Part shown: positions 42,822-50,955 of the stretch, one piece after another | Layout: every line of letters begins with the position of its first letter | How positions within the stretch are numbered: position 1 is the first letter of the stretch | DNA from: Salibacterium lacus | Lineage (GTDB): Bacteria > Bacillota > Bacilli > Bacillales > Marinococcaceae | NCBI RefSeq assembly: GCF_042684865.1 | Contig: NZ_JBHUML010000005.1 | Span: forward strand, 372,001-436,000 | Length of the DNA: 64,000 bases | Reading direction: 5' to 3' | Notes under the pieces: model-generated | Database searches by the model: none | The model's input: the letters and a program-made list of their open reading frames with translations, nothing else | Told to the model about the DNA's origin: nothing | Made by a program: the position numbers and the translations under genes

Positions 42822-43664
42822 ATGTATCACGAAACACTGAACGGGAAAGTAGCAGTTATTACAGGAGGAGGCGGCGTTCTCTGCGGCAAAATGGCGGAAA
42901 CGCTGGCAGCGCAGGGAATGAAAGTCGTCGTTCTCAGCAGAAAAGAAGAAAACGCGCAGAAGACCGTCGATCAGATCATCGAGCAAGGCGGGGAAGCGGT
43001 TGCCTTTGCCTGCGATGTGACGAAAAAGCAGGACATTGAAGAAACGAACAAAAAAATCCAGCAGCATTATGACAAATACCACGTTCTCATTAACGGCGCC
43101 GGCGGAAATCACCCGGAAGCCAAAACCACCAATGAAGAGTTCAGTATGAAGGACGTCGAAGATGCAGAAACCAGTTCTTTTTTCGATGTCACCGAAGAAG
43201 GCATGGATCACGTATTCCGGGTGAACTTCACTGGCGCGGTCCTGGCCACACAGGTCTTTCTTCCGCATATGATCCACGATGAAAAAAGCACGGTCATCAA
43301 CATTTCATCCATGAGCGCCCCAAGCCCGATGACCAAGGTTCCTGGCTACAGCGCAGCCAAAGCCGCGGTCGAGAATTTCACGCAGTGGTTTGCTGTGCAT
43401 ATGGCGAAAGAAAACATCCGCTGTAATGCGATAGCTCCCGGCTTTTTTCTCACCAAGCAGAATTATTCTCTGCTGATGGATGAGAATGATCAAATGACTC
43501 CCCGTTCCCAAAAAATCATGAATCAGACGCCGATGGGCCGCTTCGGACAGCCCGATGACTTATCCGGCACGCTTCTGTGGCTCGCAGATCCCGCCTACTC
43601 CACATTCATCACCGGCGTCACCGTACCGGTCGATGGCGGATTCATGGCCTACTCCGGGGTATAA
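42822..43664 (+). CDS. uxuB: SDR-type fructuronate reductase (D-mannonate oxidoreductase)
   Basis: 280 residues of the short-chain dehydrogenase type, like Bacillus YjmF/UxuB, unlike the long-chain enterobacterial enzyme. Cofactor loop ITGGGGVLCG, NGAGGNHPE, a serine in INISSMSA and YSAAK as Y-x3-K. It should reduce fructuronate to mannonate with NADH. 27 bases after uxuA with AAGGAGGAAAA. Confidence 0.88.
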   Translation: MYHETLNGKVAVITGGGGVLCGKMAETLAAQGMKVVVLSRKEENAQKTVDQIIEQGGEAVAFACDVTKKQDIEETNKKIQQHYDKYHVLINGAGGNHPEAKTTNEEFSMKDVEDAETSSFFDVTEEGMDHVFRVNFTGAVLATQVFLPHMIHDEKSTVINISSMSAPSPMTKVPGYSAAKAAVENFTQWFAVHMAKENIRCNAIAPGFFLTKQNYSLLMDENDQMTPRSQKIMNQTPMGRFGQPDDLSGTLLWLADPAYSTFITGVTVPVDGGFMAYSGV

Positions 43665-43677
43665 AAAATTGATTATG

Positions 43678-43722
43678 CAAAAGGTCAGACTACAGGCAGA
43701 ACGCCTGATATCTGACCTTTTT
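43678..43722. terminator. Bidirectional terminator between uxuB and the cupin gene
   Basis: AAAAGGTCAGA and TCTGACCTTTT enclose a loop that itself contains an inner inverted repeat (CAGGC/GCCTG). T runs flank both sides, so it serves both convergent genes. Confidence 0.88.
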
Positions 43723-43725
43723 TTA

Positions 43726-44388
43726 TTAATAATACGGATAGCGTGGATACGGGTAAACATAGTACGGTTCGTGGTACGGCAGGGACTGCGGCTGGGCGGG
43801 TTGGTTGTTTTGCTGCATGGTGCCCTGGACCTGCTGTTGCTGCTGCTGGGCGCATGCATCGGTTGGTCCGATGATGATCGTCTCGCCCTGCAGCGGCGCG
43901 ATCGCTTCCTCCCAGGTATCGGGGTCGATGCAGTACGTTTGGGCCATCACATCCGCCGGCGTTTTCGAGAGCAGGTCGGAGTAGAGAATGTATTCGGGGT
44001 ACGGCGCGTCAAAAATGGCGAGAAGATGGGTGTTATTTTCCTCCGCGATCTCCCAGTGCCACCAGCCCTGCGGAAGATTGCCCACTTCCCCCGGTGTGAT
44101 CCGGAACGTGGTGATTTCATTGGTGAACGGATTGATCAGCGAAATCCGCGCGGCCCCGGATATGCAGTACACGAGTTCCGACGCGTTCTGATGATAATGC
44201 GGTTCCACCACGTGCGCATTGCTCAGATAAATGTCGAGCAGCGACACATCCCCCAGCGTATTCAGATTATCCCGACCCAGCCTGTTAATGTAGTTCTGCG
44301 CATTCCGCGTGAACAGACGATTCGTATTCAGATTGAAAAAATACTGCGGTTCCGCCGCCGGATGCTCGGTATACGGATCTCTCATCAT
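43726..44388 (-). CDS. Cupin-domain protein with glutamine- and tyrosine-rich tail
   Basis: 220 residues. One cupin barrel with the metal motif 1 at VVEPHYHQNASELVYCISG (H-x-H-x4-E) and motif 2 near GEVGNLPQGWWHWEI. The last 45 residues are low-complexity: seven glutamines, QPQ, then YVYPYPRYPYY. Such tails occur on Bacillales spore-coat and other insoluble surface proteins. ATG 44388 follows CAGGAGGG with 7-8 bases spacing. The catalytic role is unclear; it may be structural. Confidence 0.72.
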   Translation of the reverse strand: MMRDPYTEHPAAEPQYFFNLNTNRLFTRNAQNYINRLGRDNLNTLGDVSLLDIYLSNAHVVEPHYHQNASELVYCISGAARISLINPFTNEITTFRITPGEVGNLPQGWWHWEIAEENNTHLLAIFDAPYPEYILYSDLLSKTPADVMAQTYCIDPDTWEEAIAPLQGETIIIGPTDACAQQQQQQVQGTMQQNNQPAQPQSLPYHEPYYVYPYPRYPYY

Positions 44389-44557
44389 ATCAATACCCTC
44401 CTGTTTTTTTATCACGTTATGTGAAACAAAAGAGAATGTGACACCCGCCTACCGCCGCGTGCATTGACCTGCATTTGGTTTATGATATCATAAACGTAAA
44501 GAAATTCCATCGAATCGTATTCCTTTTTCATGAGCTCACTTCGAAAGGATGATACCG

Positions 44558-44887
44558 GTGACCGTTCCCATGCTGTTTATTTATATCTTGATTGGTTTAA
44601 TCGGAAGTTGGATTTACTACATCGTGGCGAAAGTGAAAAACGAGAAATCGGGTGTGGTCGATTCCGGAAAAGCGCTGAACTATTACCGGTTGAGTTACCG
44701 CAGAAGACTGCGCCGCTCATTATGGACCCTGCCGGCTGGTATCGTCATCATCGCTGGATTATACTTCGTCCCCGTCATGACAACAAACGTCTACATCGCT
44801 CTCGCCGCCATTTTCATCATTGCCTCCGCCATTGAAATCGGGTACACCTATATCAAATGGAAAAAAACAAGTATTGCATCAGAGTAA
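44558..44887 (+). CDS. Three-helix membrane protein of unknown function
   Basis: 109 residues: a first helix at about 2-22, a positively charged loop with YYRLSYRRRLRRS, and two further helices. GTG 44558 is chosen because GAAAGG lies 8 bases before, whereas ATG 44549 touches it. Followed within 30 bases by another small gene, likely co-transcribed. Confidence 0.55.
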   Translation: MTVPMLFIYILIGLIGSWIYYIVAKVKNEKSGVVDSGKALNYYRLSYRRRLRRSLWTLPAGIVIIAGLYFVPVMTTNVYIALAAIFIIASAIEIGYTYIKWKKTSIASE

Positions 44888-44911
44888 TAGAAAACAGGAG
44901 GCCGCACCTTG

Positions 44912-45058
44912 GTGGAGAGTATAAGAACTGTCATTATCGTACTTGGTTCCTTTATTATCATGACCGGTCTCGTGAGGAAACTCGCTGACATCATCGGAAA
45001 CCAACTGGATTTCTACGGTCTGCTGCAGCAGGCATGGTATAAGGTGAAAAAGAAATAA
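44912..45058 (+). CDS. 48-residue membrane peptide
   Basis: Very short frame with CAGGAGG ahead of TTG 44909/GTG 44912. It starts VESIRTVIIVLGSFIIMTG, a single membrane helix, then NQLDFYGLLQQAWYKVKKK. It sits 24 bases after the previous gene and has an ideal ribosome-binding site, so I think it is real. Function unknown. Confidence 0.5.
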   Translation: MESIRTVIIVLGSFIIMTGLVRKLADIIGNQLDFYGLLQQAWYKVKKK

Positions 45059-45163
45059 GACCTGAGTGTTTCACCATACGAAAAACATTACGGCCGCTGT
45101 GTCTGTGGAGACATGCGGCTGATTTTTTAGATCAAGCAGATTTTATCCCTGTATTTTCTCCTA
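45059..45163. other. Gene-free spacer
   Basis: A short stretch with GGCCGC and GCGGCT near 45093-45122 followed by T6, probably a terminator for the two small membrane genes. Nothing else is seen. Confidence 0.4.
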
Positions 45164-45559
45164 CTTACGTTTAGCTGTACTTTTCTCCAATAAACGTCGT
45201 TATGACTCATGCCCAGTTACGTTTGATCGGCCACCAGCTGCCTCAAACTGTCTTATGAACCGTTTAACGTTACGTTTGCGGTATGGCGCCGCCGACTTTT
45301 GGCCGCATGACGGGCACTCGACAAGAAAACGGCCGGGAGCACGCCGGCAACCGCCTCGTTCCTCTGCCATACATGCCGTTCCGGGGCAGATACACGCCAA
45401 ACGTTGTCGAATACATGCCAAACACACCCCAATACAAGCCGGCGCCCCTGGTACCAGCCAAACTCGCGCCTTTACATGCCGAATCACCCCAAATACATGC
45501 CAAACCGACCTCTTTACCAGCCAACTCCACTCCACTCAACCAAGAACGGAGCACATCCC
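45164..45559. repeat. Long dispersed repeat R1 ending in an eight-unit 21-bp array (TACATGCC family)
   Basis: 45164-45369 matches 53294-53499 at roughly 85 percent by eye. Then TACATGCC-type cores start at 45370, 45391, 45412, 45433, 45452, 45473, 45494 and 45515: steps 21, 21, 21, 19, 21, 21, 21. The left part has several ACGTTT/AAACGT motifs. On the minus strand it leaves a 111-codon frame open (45200-45535) with a heptad pattern and CPSCGQKSAA, also open in R2. To 45803 no further gene is seen. Confidence 0.88.
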
Positions 45560-45803
45560 GGACAAGATGCGCGAATTGTTCATAGGTCGAAGCCACCCAC
45601 CGGCGACAACAGCTGTTTAAGCTCCGACGGCTCCACATACGTTTTCGAAAAAGCGAGCAGCACCTTCCGACATTCTTCCCGCATACACCACCCCTCCTTT
45701 TCTATCACGTAGTACACGCCACTCTCTACACGGGATAAACAGAACGACAACTATTTAAGTTTATTGTATAATTTAAGTAGTTTGAAAGGAGGTTGTATGC
45801 TGT

Positions 45804-46648
45804 TTGAAAGGTAAAACACTAAATGGATTAATGAGACATTTAAGAGATAAACATGGAATTAATATAAGAGGCAGTAGAAATAAAAAAGACCTGCTGAATA
45901 TGGGATACTACCATGGTTATAAAGGATACCGTTTCATTCGTCGGTCTCAAGATGAAATTCCTTACACTGATTTTGACCAAGTAGTCAGCGTGTATGAATT
46001 CGATGCTAATTTAAAAGCGATATTGTACCCAAAGTTAATGTTCATTGAAACCGCTATTAAAAACCGCACATTAGATACTTTAATTAACTATGGACCAGTT
46101 GATTTTGAATCTGTTTTCTCTCATTTCTTAAATGACTACAAAAGTGAAGATACCGGGAACCGAAAATACAGAGAAAAAATGAAAAAAAGATTGGATTTAC
46201 GAAATAAAATTCATCAAGCTATAAGTTTAAACTATAATGAGGGAAAACCGGTTATACAACACTTCTTTCACAGCAATAAACCTATTCCGTTATGGGCAAT
46301 CTTTGAAGTTATCAGCATGGGAGAGTTTGGCTTTTTCTTACAGTGCTTGAACCTCGAAACCAGAAAAGAAATAGCAAAGGTATGAATGTACATACAACAT
46401 CTCATAATCAAAATGGAAGAATCATGGAAGACGTTATTTTCTTAATAAAAGATCTTCGAAATGCAGTAGCTCATAATTCTGTCATTTTCGATTGCAGGTT
46501 TAAAAAAGCTGATCCTCCATCTAAAGTGACGGAATATCTTCAAACTCAAACAACTATTTCAAATATTACATTCAATCATATTGTTGATTACTTTATTATT
46601 TTGGTGGTGTTATTAAGAAAAGTAGGAGTTACTAGAACAGAATGTTAA
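45804..46648 (+). pseudogene. Abi_2 (AbiD/AbiF-type) abortive infection protein, frameshifted
   Basis: The first frame (45804-46385, 193 codons) is a clear Abi_2 N-terminus: GLMRHLRDKHGINIRG, IRRSQDEIPYTDFDQV, YEFDANLKAILYPKLMFIETAI. A shift near 46380 moves the reading to the frame giving IFLIKDLRNAVAHNSVIFDC, where R-N-x3-H is the HEPN RNase motif, to the stop at 46648. Start is TTG 45804 with AAAGGAGG 11 bases upstream. Either a genuine frameshift mutation or a programmed or sequencing event. Followed by a structured RNA candidate. Confidence 0.7.
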
Positions 46649-46814
46649 CGATTTGTTCGAATACTTTTTGAAGAATCCGAGAAATTAAGAAATTCAGTTC
46701 CAGTTTCCGTACACACTTCTATTATGGGGTCAGATTTTAGAAATAAAATAAAAACATTAAAGAATACAATATAGTTTCTGCTTTACGAATAAATGAAAAT
46801 GTAGTAACATAAAA

Positions 46815-46882
46815 TATAATCAATAGCGGTGTACAGCTTCGGCGTGCACTTAAGGGGATTGGATGCGTCCAATCCCCTTTTT
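46815..46882 (+). ncRNA. Candidate small structured RNA downstream of the Abi_2 gene
   Basis: TATAAT at 46815-46820 places a start near 46827. The transcript would open with a hairpin GTGTAC-A-GC-TTCG-GC-GTGCAC (46829-46849), a UUCG tetraloop stem, then immediately the terminator hairpin AAGGGGATTGGA-TGCG-TCCAATCCCCTT (46852-46879) and Ts. About 56 nt in all. A conserved RNA motif has been described near abiF genes (abiF RNA), so this may be the partner RNA. The -35 is poor. The other bases from 46649 to 46814 show no gene. Confidence 0.55.
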
Positions 46883-46944
46883 CATTTAAGCAATGTTCAT
46901 TCTTTTAAATCACTTCCAATCTAATATGAGCCAATCCTTCCCTT

Positions 46945-47032
46945 CACATTTCAAATCAAGCCGACTACATGCCAAACCCACCCCGTTACCAGCCAACTCC
47001 ACTCGACCCAGCCAAGAACAGAGCACATCAAA
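46945..47032. repeat. Partial TACATGCC-family array (three units)
   Basis: Cores at 46945 (CACATTTC, degenerate), 46966 (TACATGCC) and 46987 (TACCAGCC), steps of 21. The right flank CAACTCCACTC and AAGAAC-GAGCACATC match the tail of R1 (45523-45555), so this is the right-hand end of the same element. Confidence 0.75.
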
Positions 47033-47062
47033 AAACCGGCTGGAGCGCGTCCAGCCGGTTTG
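47033..47062 (-). terminator. Terminator of the PTS-aldolase operon
   Basis: ACCGGCTGGA and TCCAGCCGGT around GCGCG, with a T6 run on the minus side. Same core (ACCGGCTG/CAGCCGGT) as the hairpins at 53656, 55031 and 61372. Confidence 0.85.
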
Positions 47063-47083
47063 ATCCATCAATCGTTACAGGTG

Positions 47084-47935
47084 TTATTTATACAGCGGCG
47101 CTTTACTGAAATGCTCGATCTTTTCTTTCACAATATTCTTGACCCGGTTGTTGCACGGGATGAGGACTTTCCGGAGAGAGTTTTCAAGCGGCGATTCCGA
47201 GAAAGTTTTCTTTCCCTCTTCGATGTAGCGGACATTCAGTTCGGTCCCAATATTTATTTTCGCAATCCCGTAATGAATAAGCTCCTGAATGTCATCGTAA
47301 GACACGCCCGTGCCGCCGTGGAGAACGAGCGGTACCTCTACCCGTTCACTGATTTCCTGAAGAACCGCGAAGTTCAGTTTGGATTTGGAACGGTACTGGC
47401 CGTGGGAAGAACCGATGGAGATCGCTAAGGCGTCTACCTTTGTCTGTTCGTAAAAATACGCTGCATCGTTGGACTTCGTAAAGTCTACGTCTTCTTTCAG
47501 ACTGACCCCGTCTTCCGTTCCGCCGATAGCTCCTACTTCCGCCTCCACAGAGACATTGTACGGTCTGGCAAAATCCACAACTTCTTTTGTTACTGCAATG
47601 TTTTCTTCCAGAGGAAGATCGGAGCCGTCTATCATCACTGAGGTGAATCCAGCTTGGACCGCTTTTTTAATAAAATTCACATCGCTGTTATGGTCCAGGT
47701 GCAGCGCAACTTTCACATTCGATTTCGCGGCGAGCGTCTCCACCATCGCTTTGATAAGATCGAGGCCGATATAGTTTGCTGTTCCGTGCGAGATCTGAAT
47801 GCTGATCGGAGAATGCTGTTCTTCCGCGGCTTCTATAAAAGATGGCAGCATTTCCATGCAGTGCAGATTAAAGGACCCGACAGCATACCCTTCTTTTTTC
47901 GCTTCGTTTAAGATTTCATGTAATGGTACTAACAT
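47084..47935 (-). CDS. Class II ketose-bisphosphate aldolase
   Basis: 283 residues. Zinc ligands and substrate loops: ALHLDHNSDVNF, VEAEVGAIGG, IGSSHGQY and LVLHGGTGV, the FbaA/GatY/KbaY layout. Cleaves a ketose 1,6-bisphosphate into dihydroxyacetone phosphate and an aldehyde phosphate. Last gene of a PTS operon that also encodes a phosphofructokinase, so the pair likely handles a PTS-delivered ketose phosphate such as tagatose 6-phosphate or another ketohexose phosphate. Confidence 0.88.
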   Translation of the reverse strand: MLVPLHEILNEAKKEGYAVGSFNLHCMEMLPSFIEAAEEQHSPISIQISHGTANYIGLDLIKAMVETLAAKSNVKVALHLDHNSDVNFIKKAVQAGFTSVMIDGSDLPLEENIAVTKEVVDFARPYNVSVEAEVGAIGGTEDGVSLKEDVDFTKSNDAAYFYEQTKVDALAISIGSSHGQYRSKSKLNFAVLQEISERVEVPLVLHGGTGVSYDDIQELIHYGIAKINIGTELNVRYIEEGKKTFSESPLENSLRKVLIPCNNRVKNIVKEKIEHFSKAPLYK

Positions 47936-47954
47936 TGATACAATCTCTCCTTTT

Positions 47955-48347
47955 TTAGTTGTTATAGCGGATAGAGTCTTTATTTGTTTTCATCAGCCCG
48001 TCGATTTTGGCGGCGTAATATTCGCTTGCTTCGTCATCTCCGGTTTTCCAGGCGTTGGTTTGTTTTTTCGTATAGGCTTCCATCAGCTTACCGTGGGGAT
48101 AGCCGGGTTTTTCATAAAACCCAACGCTCTCTTCCCATACCTCTATTGCTTCAGAAACTTTTCCTGTTTGAAAGAGCACCGCTCCCAGCTGATTCAGTTT
48201 CTCTACCCTGGTGTCCGGTTCCGTGTCACTCTCCAGCGAATGCTGCAGGTCTTTGATCTCCTGTTCTTTTTCCTCCATATTGATTTCCGGGTATGCCGTT
48301 TTTTCCTCTTCCTGTTTTCCACCTTTCAACCATTGCATCAGTCCCAT
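47955..48347 (-). CDS. Tetratricopeptide-like hypothetical protein in the PTS operon
   Basis: 130 residues, soluble, acidic. RVEKLNQLGAVLFQTGKVSEAIEVWEESVGFYEKPGYPHGK resembles a TPR pair, then a helical tail. Its place between the EIIC and the aldolase suggests a role tied to the pathway, perhaps scaffolding. No enzyme motif is visible. AGGAGGGATAAG before ATG 48347. Confidence 0.6.
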   Translation of the reverse strand: MGLMQWLKGGKQEEEKTAYPEINMEEKEQEIKDLQHSLESDTEPDTRVEKLNQLGAVLFQTGKVSEAIEVWEESVGFYEKPGYPHGKLMEAYTKKQTNAWKTGDDEASEYYAAKIDGLMKTNKDSIRYNN

Positions 48348-48362
48348 GCTTATCCCTCCTGA

Positions 48363-49625
48363 TTAGAATAATTCCAGGAACCATCCGAGCAGAATGCCTA
48401 TCGTGATGACGTCGGAGTCACTGAACGTGACATTATCAATACCGTAGCCGCCCAGCACCGTTACAAACACCGCCGGCAGCAGGGTAATGAATAAACCATG
48501 AGCCAATCCTCCGATAATCGTCCCCCGGATGCCGCCGACAGCATTGGCGAAGATGCCGGCTGTACCTCCTGCGAAAAAGTTGGTCATCATTCCTGGTATA
48601 ATTAACGCCAAGCCAACGAGCGGGAAGAAAAGGAGTCCTATGATGGTTCCAACGGTGGTTGCCAAAAATCCGATGATGACCGCGTTCGGCGCGTAAGGAA
48701 ATAGAACCGGGCAGTCCAGCGCGGGTTTTGCGTTCGGTACAATTTTAATGGCAATTCCCCGGAATGCCGGAACAATTTCAGCCAGCAGCAGACGAACCCC
48801 TGACAGTACGACATACACACCGGCGACAAACTGAATAGCCTGCAAAAATGCATACACAAAATAGTTCGTTCCATCTGTGAATTCTGAAGCGATTTCAGGT
48901 CCGGCAACAATGGTTGGTATGAGATATACCGGAACCATAAGCACCATCATAGATAAATAGGTATCCTGCATGAATTCAAAGCTTCTTGGAAGCGTGAAGT
49001 TTTCTGTGGAGCTGTTTTTGTTGCCGACCACTTTTGCCACGCCGGCCTGAACGATATAGCCGAATGTACAGTAGTGGGCAAGAGCAAGATCATCTGTCCC
49101 CGTGACTTTTCGTACGATCGGCTGGGCGATAGCAGGCATGATAACGGCCATAATACCGGCAATCAAGCCGCCTGAAATAACTAATAGGGGTCCCCGCAGT
49201 CCTCCCATGTATCCTACTAGTGCAAAAACAGTTGCCATCCAAAGAGAAGCCTGCCCTGTTAAGAATATATATTTCAATCTTGTGAATCTTGCGATAATAA
49301 TGTTTACAACAAACGCTATCACCATGATTAAGGCTGTTTCCTGTCCGACCATCTGCTGGGCGATACCCGCGATGGCGTTCACATCTGTTACGGTTCCCTG
49401 GATGTTAAAGCCTTCTTGAAATACGTTTCCCAAAAAGCCCAATGTCCCGGTGAGAATCTCTGTCCCGGCGATGAGGACCAGAAATCCAAGAAGGGTTTTC
49501 ATCGTCCCGGTAATGATCTGCCCCGGTGATTTTTTTAAGGCTATCAGCCCTACCATGGCCACCAACGCAACGATGATAGAAGCCTGACCCAAAATATCAT
49601 TTACAATGAATTGTATAATCTGCAT
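48363..49625 (-). CDS. PTS ascorbate-type EIIC permease (UlaA/SgaT family)
   Basis: 420 residues with about 11 helices. Family signatures: MVGLIALKKSPGQIITGTMKTLLGFLVL near the N-terminus, GLRGPLLVISGGLIAGI, and the C-terminal GGAGGIRGTIIGGL-type loop (NAVGGIRGTIIGGLAHGL). This fold translocates and phosphorylates a sugar with EIIB. No UlaG lactonase nor UlaD/E/F genes are present, so L-ascorbate is unlikely to be the substrate. Confidence 0.88.
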   Translation of the reverse strand: MQIIQFIVNDILGQASIIVALVAMVGLIALKKSPGQIITGTMKTLLGFLVLIAGTEILTGTLGFLGNVFQEGFNIQGTVTDVNAIAGIAQQMVGQETALIMVIAFVVNIIIARFTRLKYIFLTGQASLWMATVFALVGYMGGLRGPLLVISGGLIAGIMAVIMPAIAQPIVRKVTGTDDLALAHYCTFGYIVQAGVAKVVGNKNSSTENFTLPRSFEFMQDTYLSMMVLMVPVYLIPTIVAGPEIASEFTDGTNYFVYAFLQAIQFVAGVYVVLSGVRLLLAEIVPAFRGIAIKIVPNAKPALDCPVLFPYAPNAVIIGFLATTVGTIIGLLFFPLVGLALIIPGMMTNFFAGGTAGIFANAVGGIRGTIIGGLAHGLFITLLPAVFVTVLGGYGIDNVTFSDSDVITIGILLGWFLELF

Positions 49626-49647
49626 CTTACCGCTCCCCTTTCAGTGT

Positions 49648-49938
49648 TTAAAGTTTTTCAAGCTCCGGCAGCAATTTGTCCCGTATTTCGTTTTTGTCCA
49701 CCATCCGCTGCAGATAAATGATTGGAATCTGGATGTCATACTGCTTAAACTGTGACTCGAAATTCGCCCCGGTTACAATGACGTCCGCCGGGGTGGAGCT
49801 GGCGGTTGAAATATCACAATGAGATAATTTGGCTTCAATATTCTGTTCTTTCAATACATCTTCCACGTTCATTTCGCACGCAAAGCTGCTTCCAAGTCCA
49901 GCTCCACATACCATCAATATTTCAGGTTTTTTACTCAT
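49648..49938 (-). CDS. PTS EIIB, ascorbate/galactitol type
   Basis: 96 residues, with the phosphocysteine loop LMVCGAGLGSSFACE (Cys-11). Accepts phosphate from EIIA and passes it to sugar in EIIC. Its start overlaps the end of the phosphofructokinase gene by 8 bases, showing tight coupling. There is no stand-alone EIIA gene here; the EIIA domain in the regulator is the closest candidate. Confidence 0.9.
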   Translation of the reverse strand: MSKKPEILMVCGAGLGSSFACEMNVEDVLKEQNIEAKLSHCDISTASSTPADVIVTGANFESQFKQYDIQIPIIYLQRMVDKNEIRDKLLPELEKL

Positions 49939-50941
49939 CGCTATCCCTTCTTTCTCCTGGAATTAAATGCTGATACTTTGCTGCCTGCGCGAGTTCTTCA
50001 TCCAGCCCCTCTTTCTTGCGCACATTTTCAAGAGGAACGGCGCAAGGACTTCCGTCTTTCCATCCCGCCATAAATGAATACGTCTCTTCTTCCAGTTTCT
50101 TTCGGACAAAATCGCCTAAACGTGCAGCACAAAGCTGATCTTCCATGTTGGGATCTCCGCAGCGCTGCGTGTACCCGGGAATCGACTGCCGGATTCTCTC
50201 ACCAAGCAGAGGCTCGAGTTCCTCACTTATTTTTGAAATCACGCCCTGATCTCCGTTTTTGTATTCGTCCGGCTGGAAGGCGGATTCTGTACAGAGAATA
50301 ATGACGGAGTCTCTCCCTGCCTGTTTTTCTTGTGAGATACGTGCTGCTATATCGTTGATACTGAAATCGTATTCAGGAAGCAGCAGAATGTCGGCGTTAC
50401 CTGCGATGCCGGATGCCAGCGTTAACTGACCCGACATCCCTCCGAACGTTTCCATAATGAAGACCCGGCCGCCCAGGTTTCTCCCGGTCTGTCTCAGACG
50501 AATAATCTGCTGTTGAATATACTCGACAGCGGTCTTGTGGCCGATCGTATAGTCGGTTCCCTCTACATCATTATCGATTGTCATAGGGACATGGATCACG
50601 TTGACACCGCTCTCTTTCAGTTTCAAAGCGCCTTTGGCCGAACCATCGCCTCCAAATACAATCAGAACGTCCACCTGCTGCTCCATTAACGCCTGCTTGA
50701 CCTGAAGAGGACCTGTTTCTGTTTTCATTAAGTCGGTTCTTCCGCTTCTCAGGAACAAATCGCCGCTGTTATACCAGGAAATCAAGTCTTCTTTGGTAAA
50801 CGAGAAAGGAGTCTCATTCACTATCCCTTCGAATCCGCCGTGATAGCCTATATAATCGAGATCAACACTGATCATCATGCGGATCGCGGCGTTCACACCG
50901 GAAGCATCCCCACCGCTTGTTATCACCGCTGCTTTCAACAT
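49931..50941 (-). CDS. ATP-type 6-phosphofructokinase homologue
   Basis: 336 residues, one PfkA-like chain. Key motifs: TSGGDASGVNAAIR (usual GGDxPGxN), FGGDGSAKGA (the GGDGS form of ATP enzymes, not the GGDDT of PPi enzymes), catalytic TIDNDVEGTDYTIG, and METFGGMSGQLTL where PfkA usually has MEVMGRHAG. The altered substrate loop and its place in a PTS-aldolase operon suggest a ketose phosphate other than fructose 6-phosphate. Probably not the housekeeping enzyme. It follows the regulator by 14 bases. Confidence 0.85.
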   Translation of the reverse strand: MLKAAVITSGGDASGVNAAIRMMISVDLDYIGYHGGFEGIVNETPFSFTKEDLISWYNSGDLFLRSGRTDLMKTETGPLQVKQALMEQQVDVLIVFGGDGSAKGALKLKESGVNVIHVPMTIDNDVEGTDYTIGHKTAVEYIQQQIIRLRQTGRNLGGRVFIMETFGGMSGQLTLASGIAGNADILLLPEYDFSINDIAARISQEKQAGRDSVIILCTESAFQPDEYKNGDQGVISKISEELEPLLGERIRQSIPGYTQRCGDPNMEDQLCAARLGDFVRKKLEEETYSFMAGWKDGSPCAVPLENVRKKEGLDEELAQAAKYQHLIPGERRDSDE

Positions 50942-50955
50942 TCATCCCCCCTTTT

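Noticed and set aside
45370..45522. CRISPR array
   Set aside because: Repeats are 8-bp cores with 13-bp linkers, not 24-40 bp repeats with spacers, and the linkers are themselves conserved between copies. No cas gene is present.
45255..45712. Plus-strand frames of about 100-120 codons across R1
   Set aside because: They are open only because the 21-bp period is a multiple of three; no ribosome-binding site, and the same happens in several frames.
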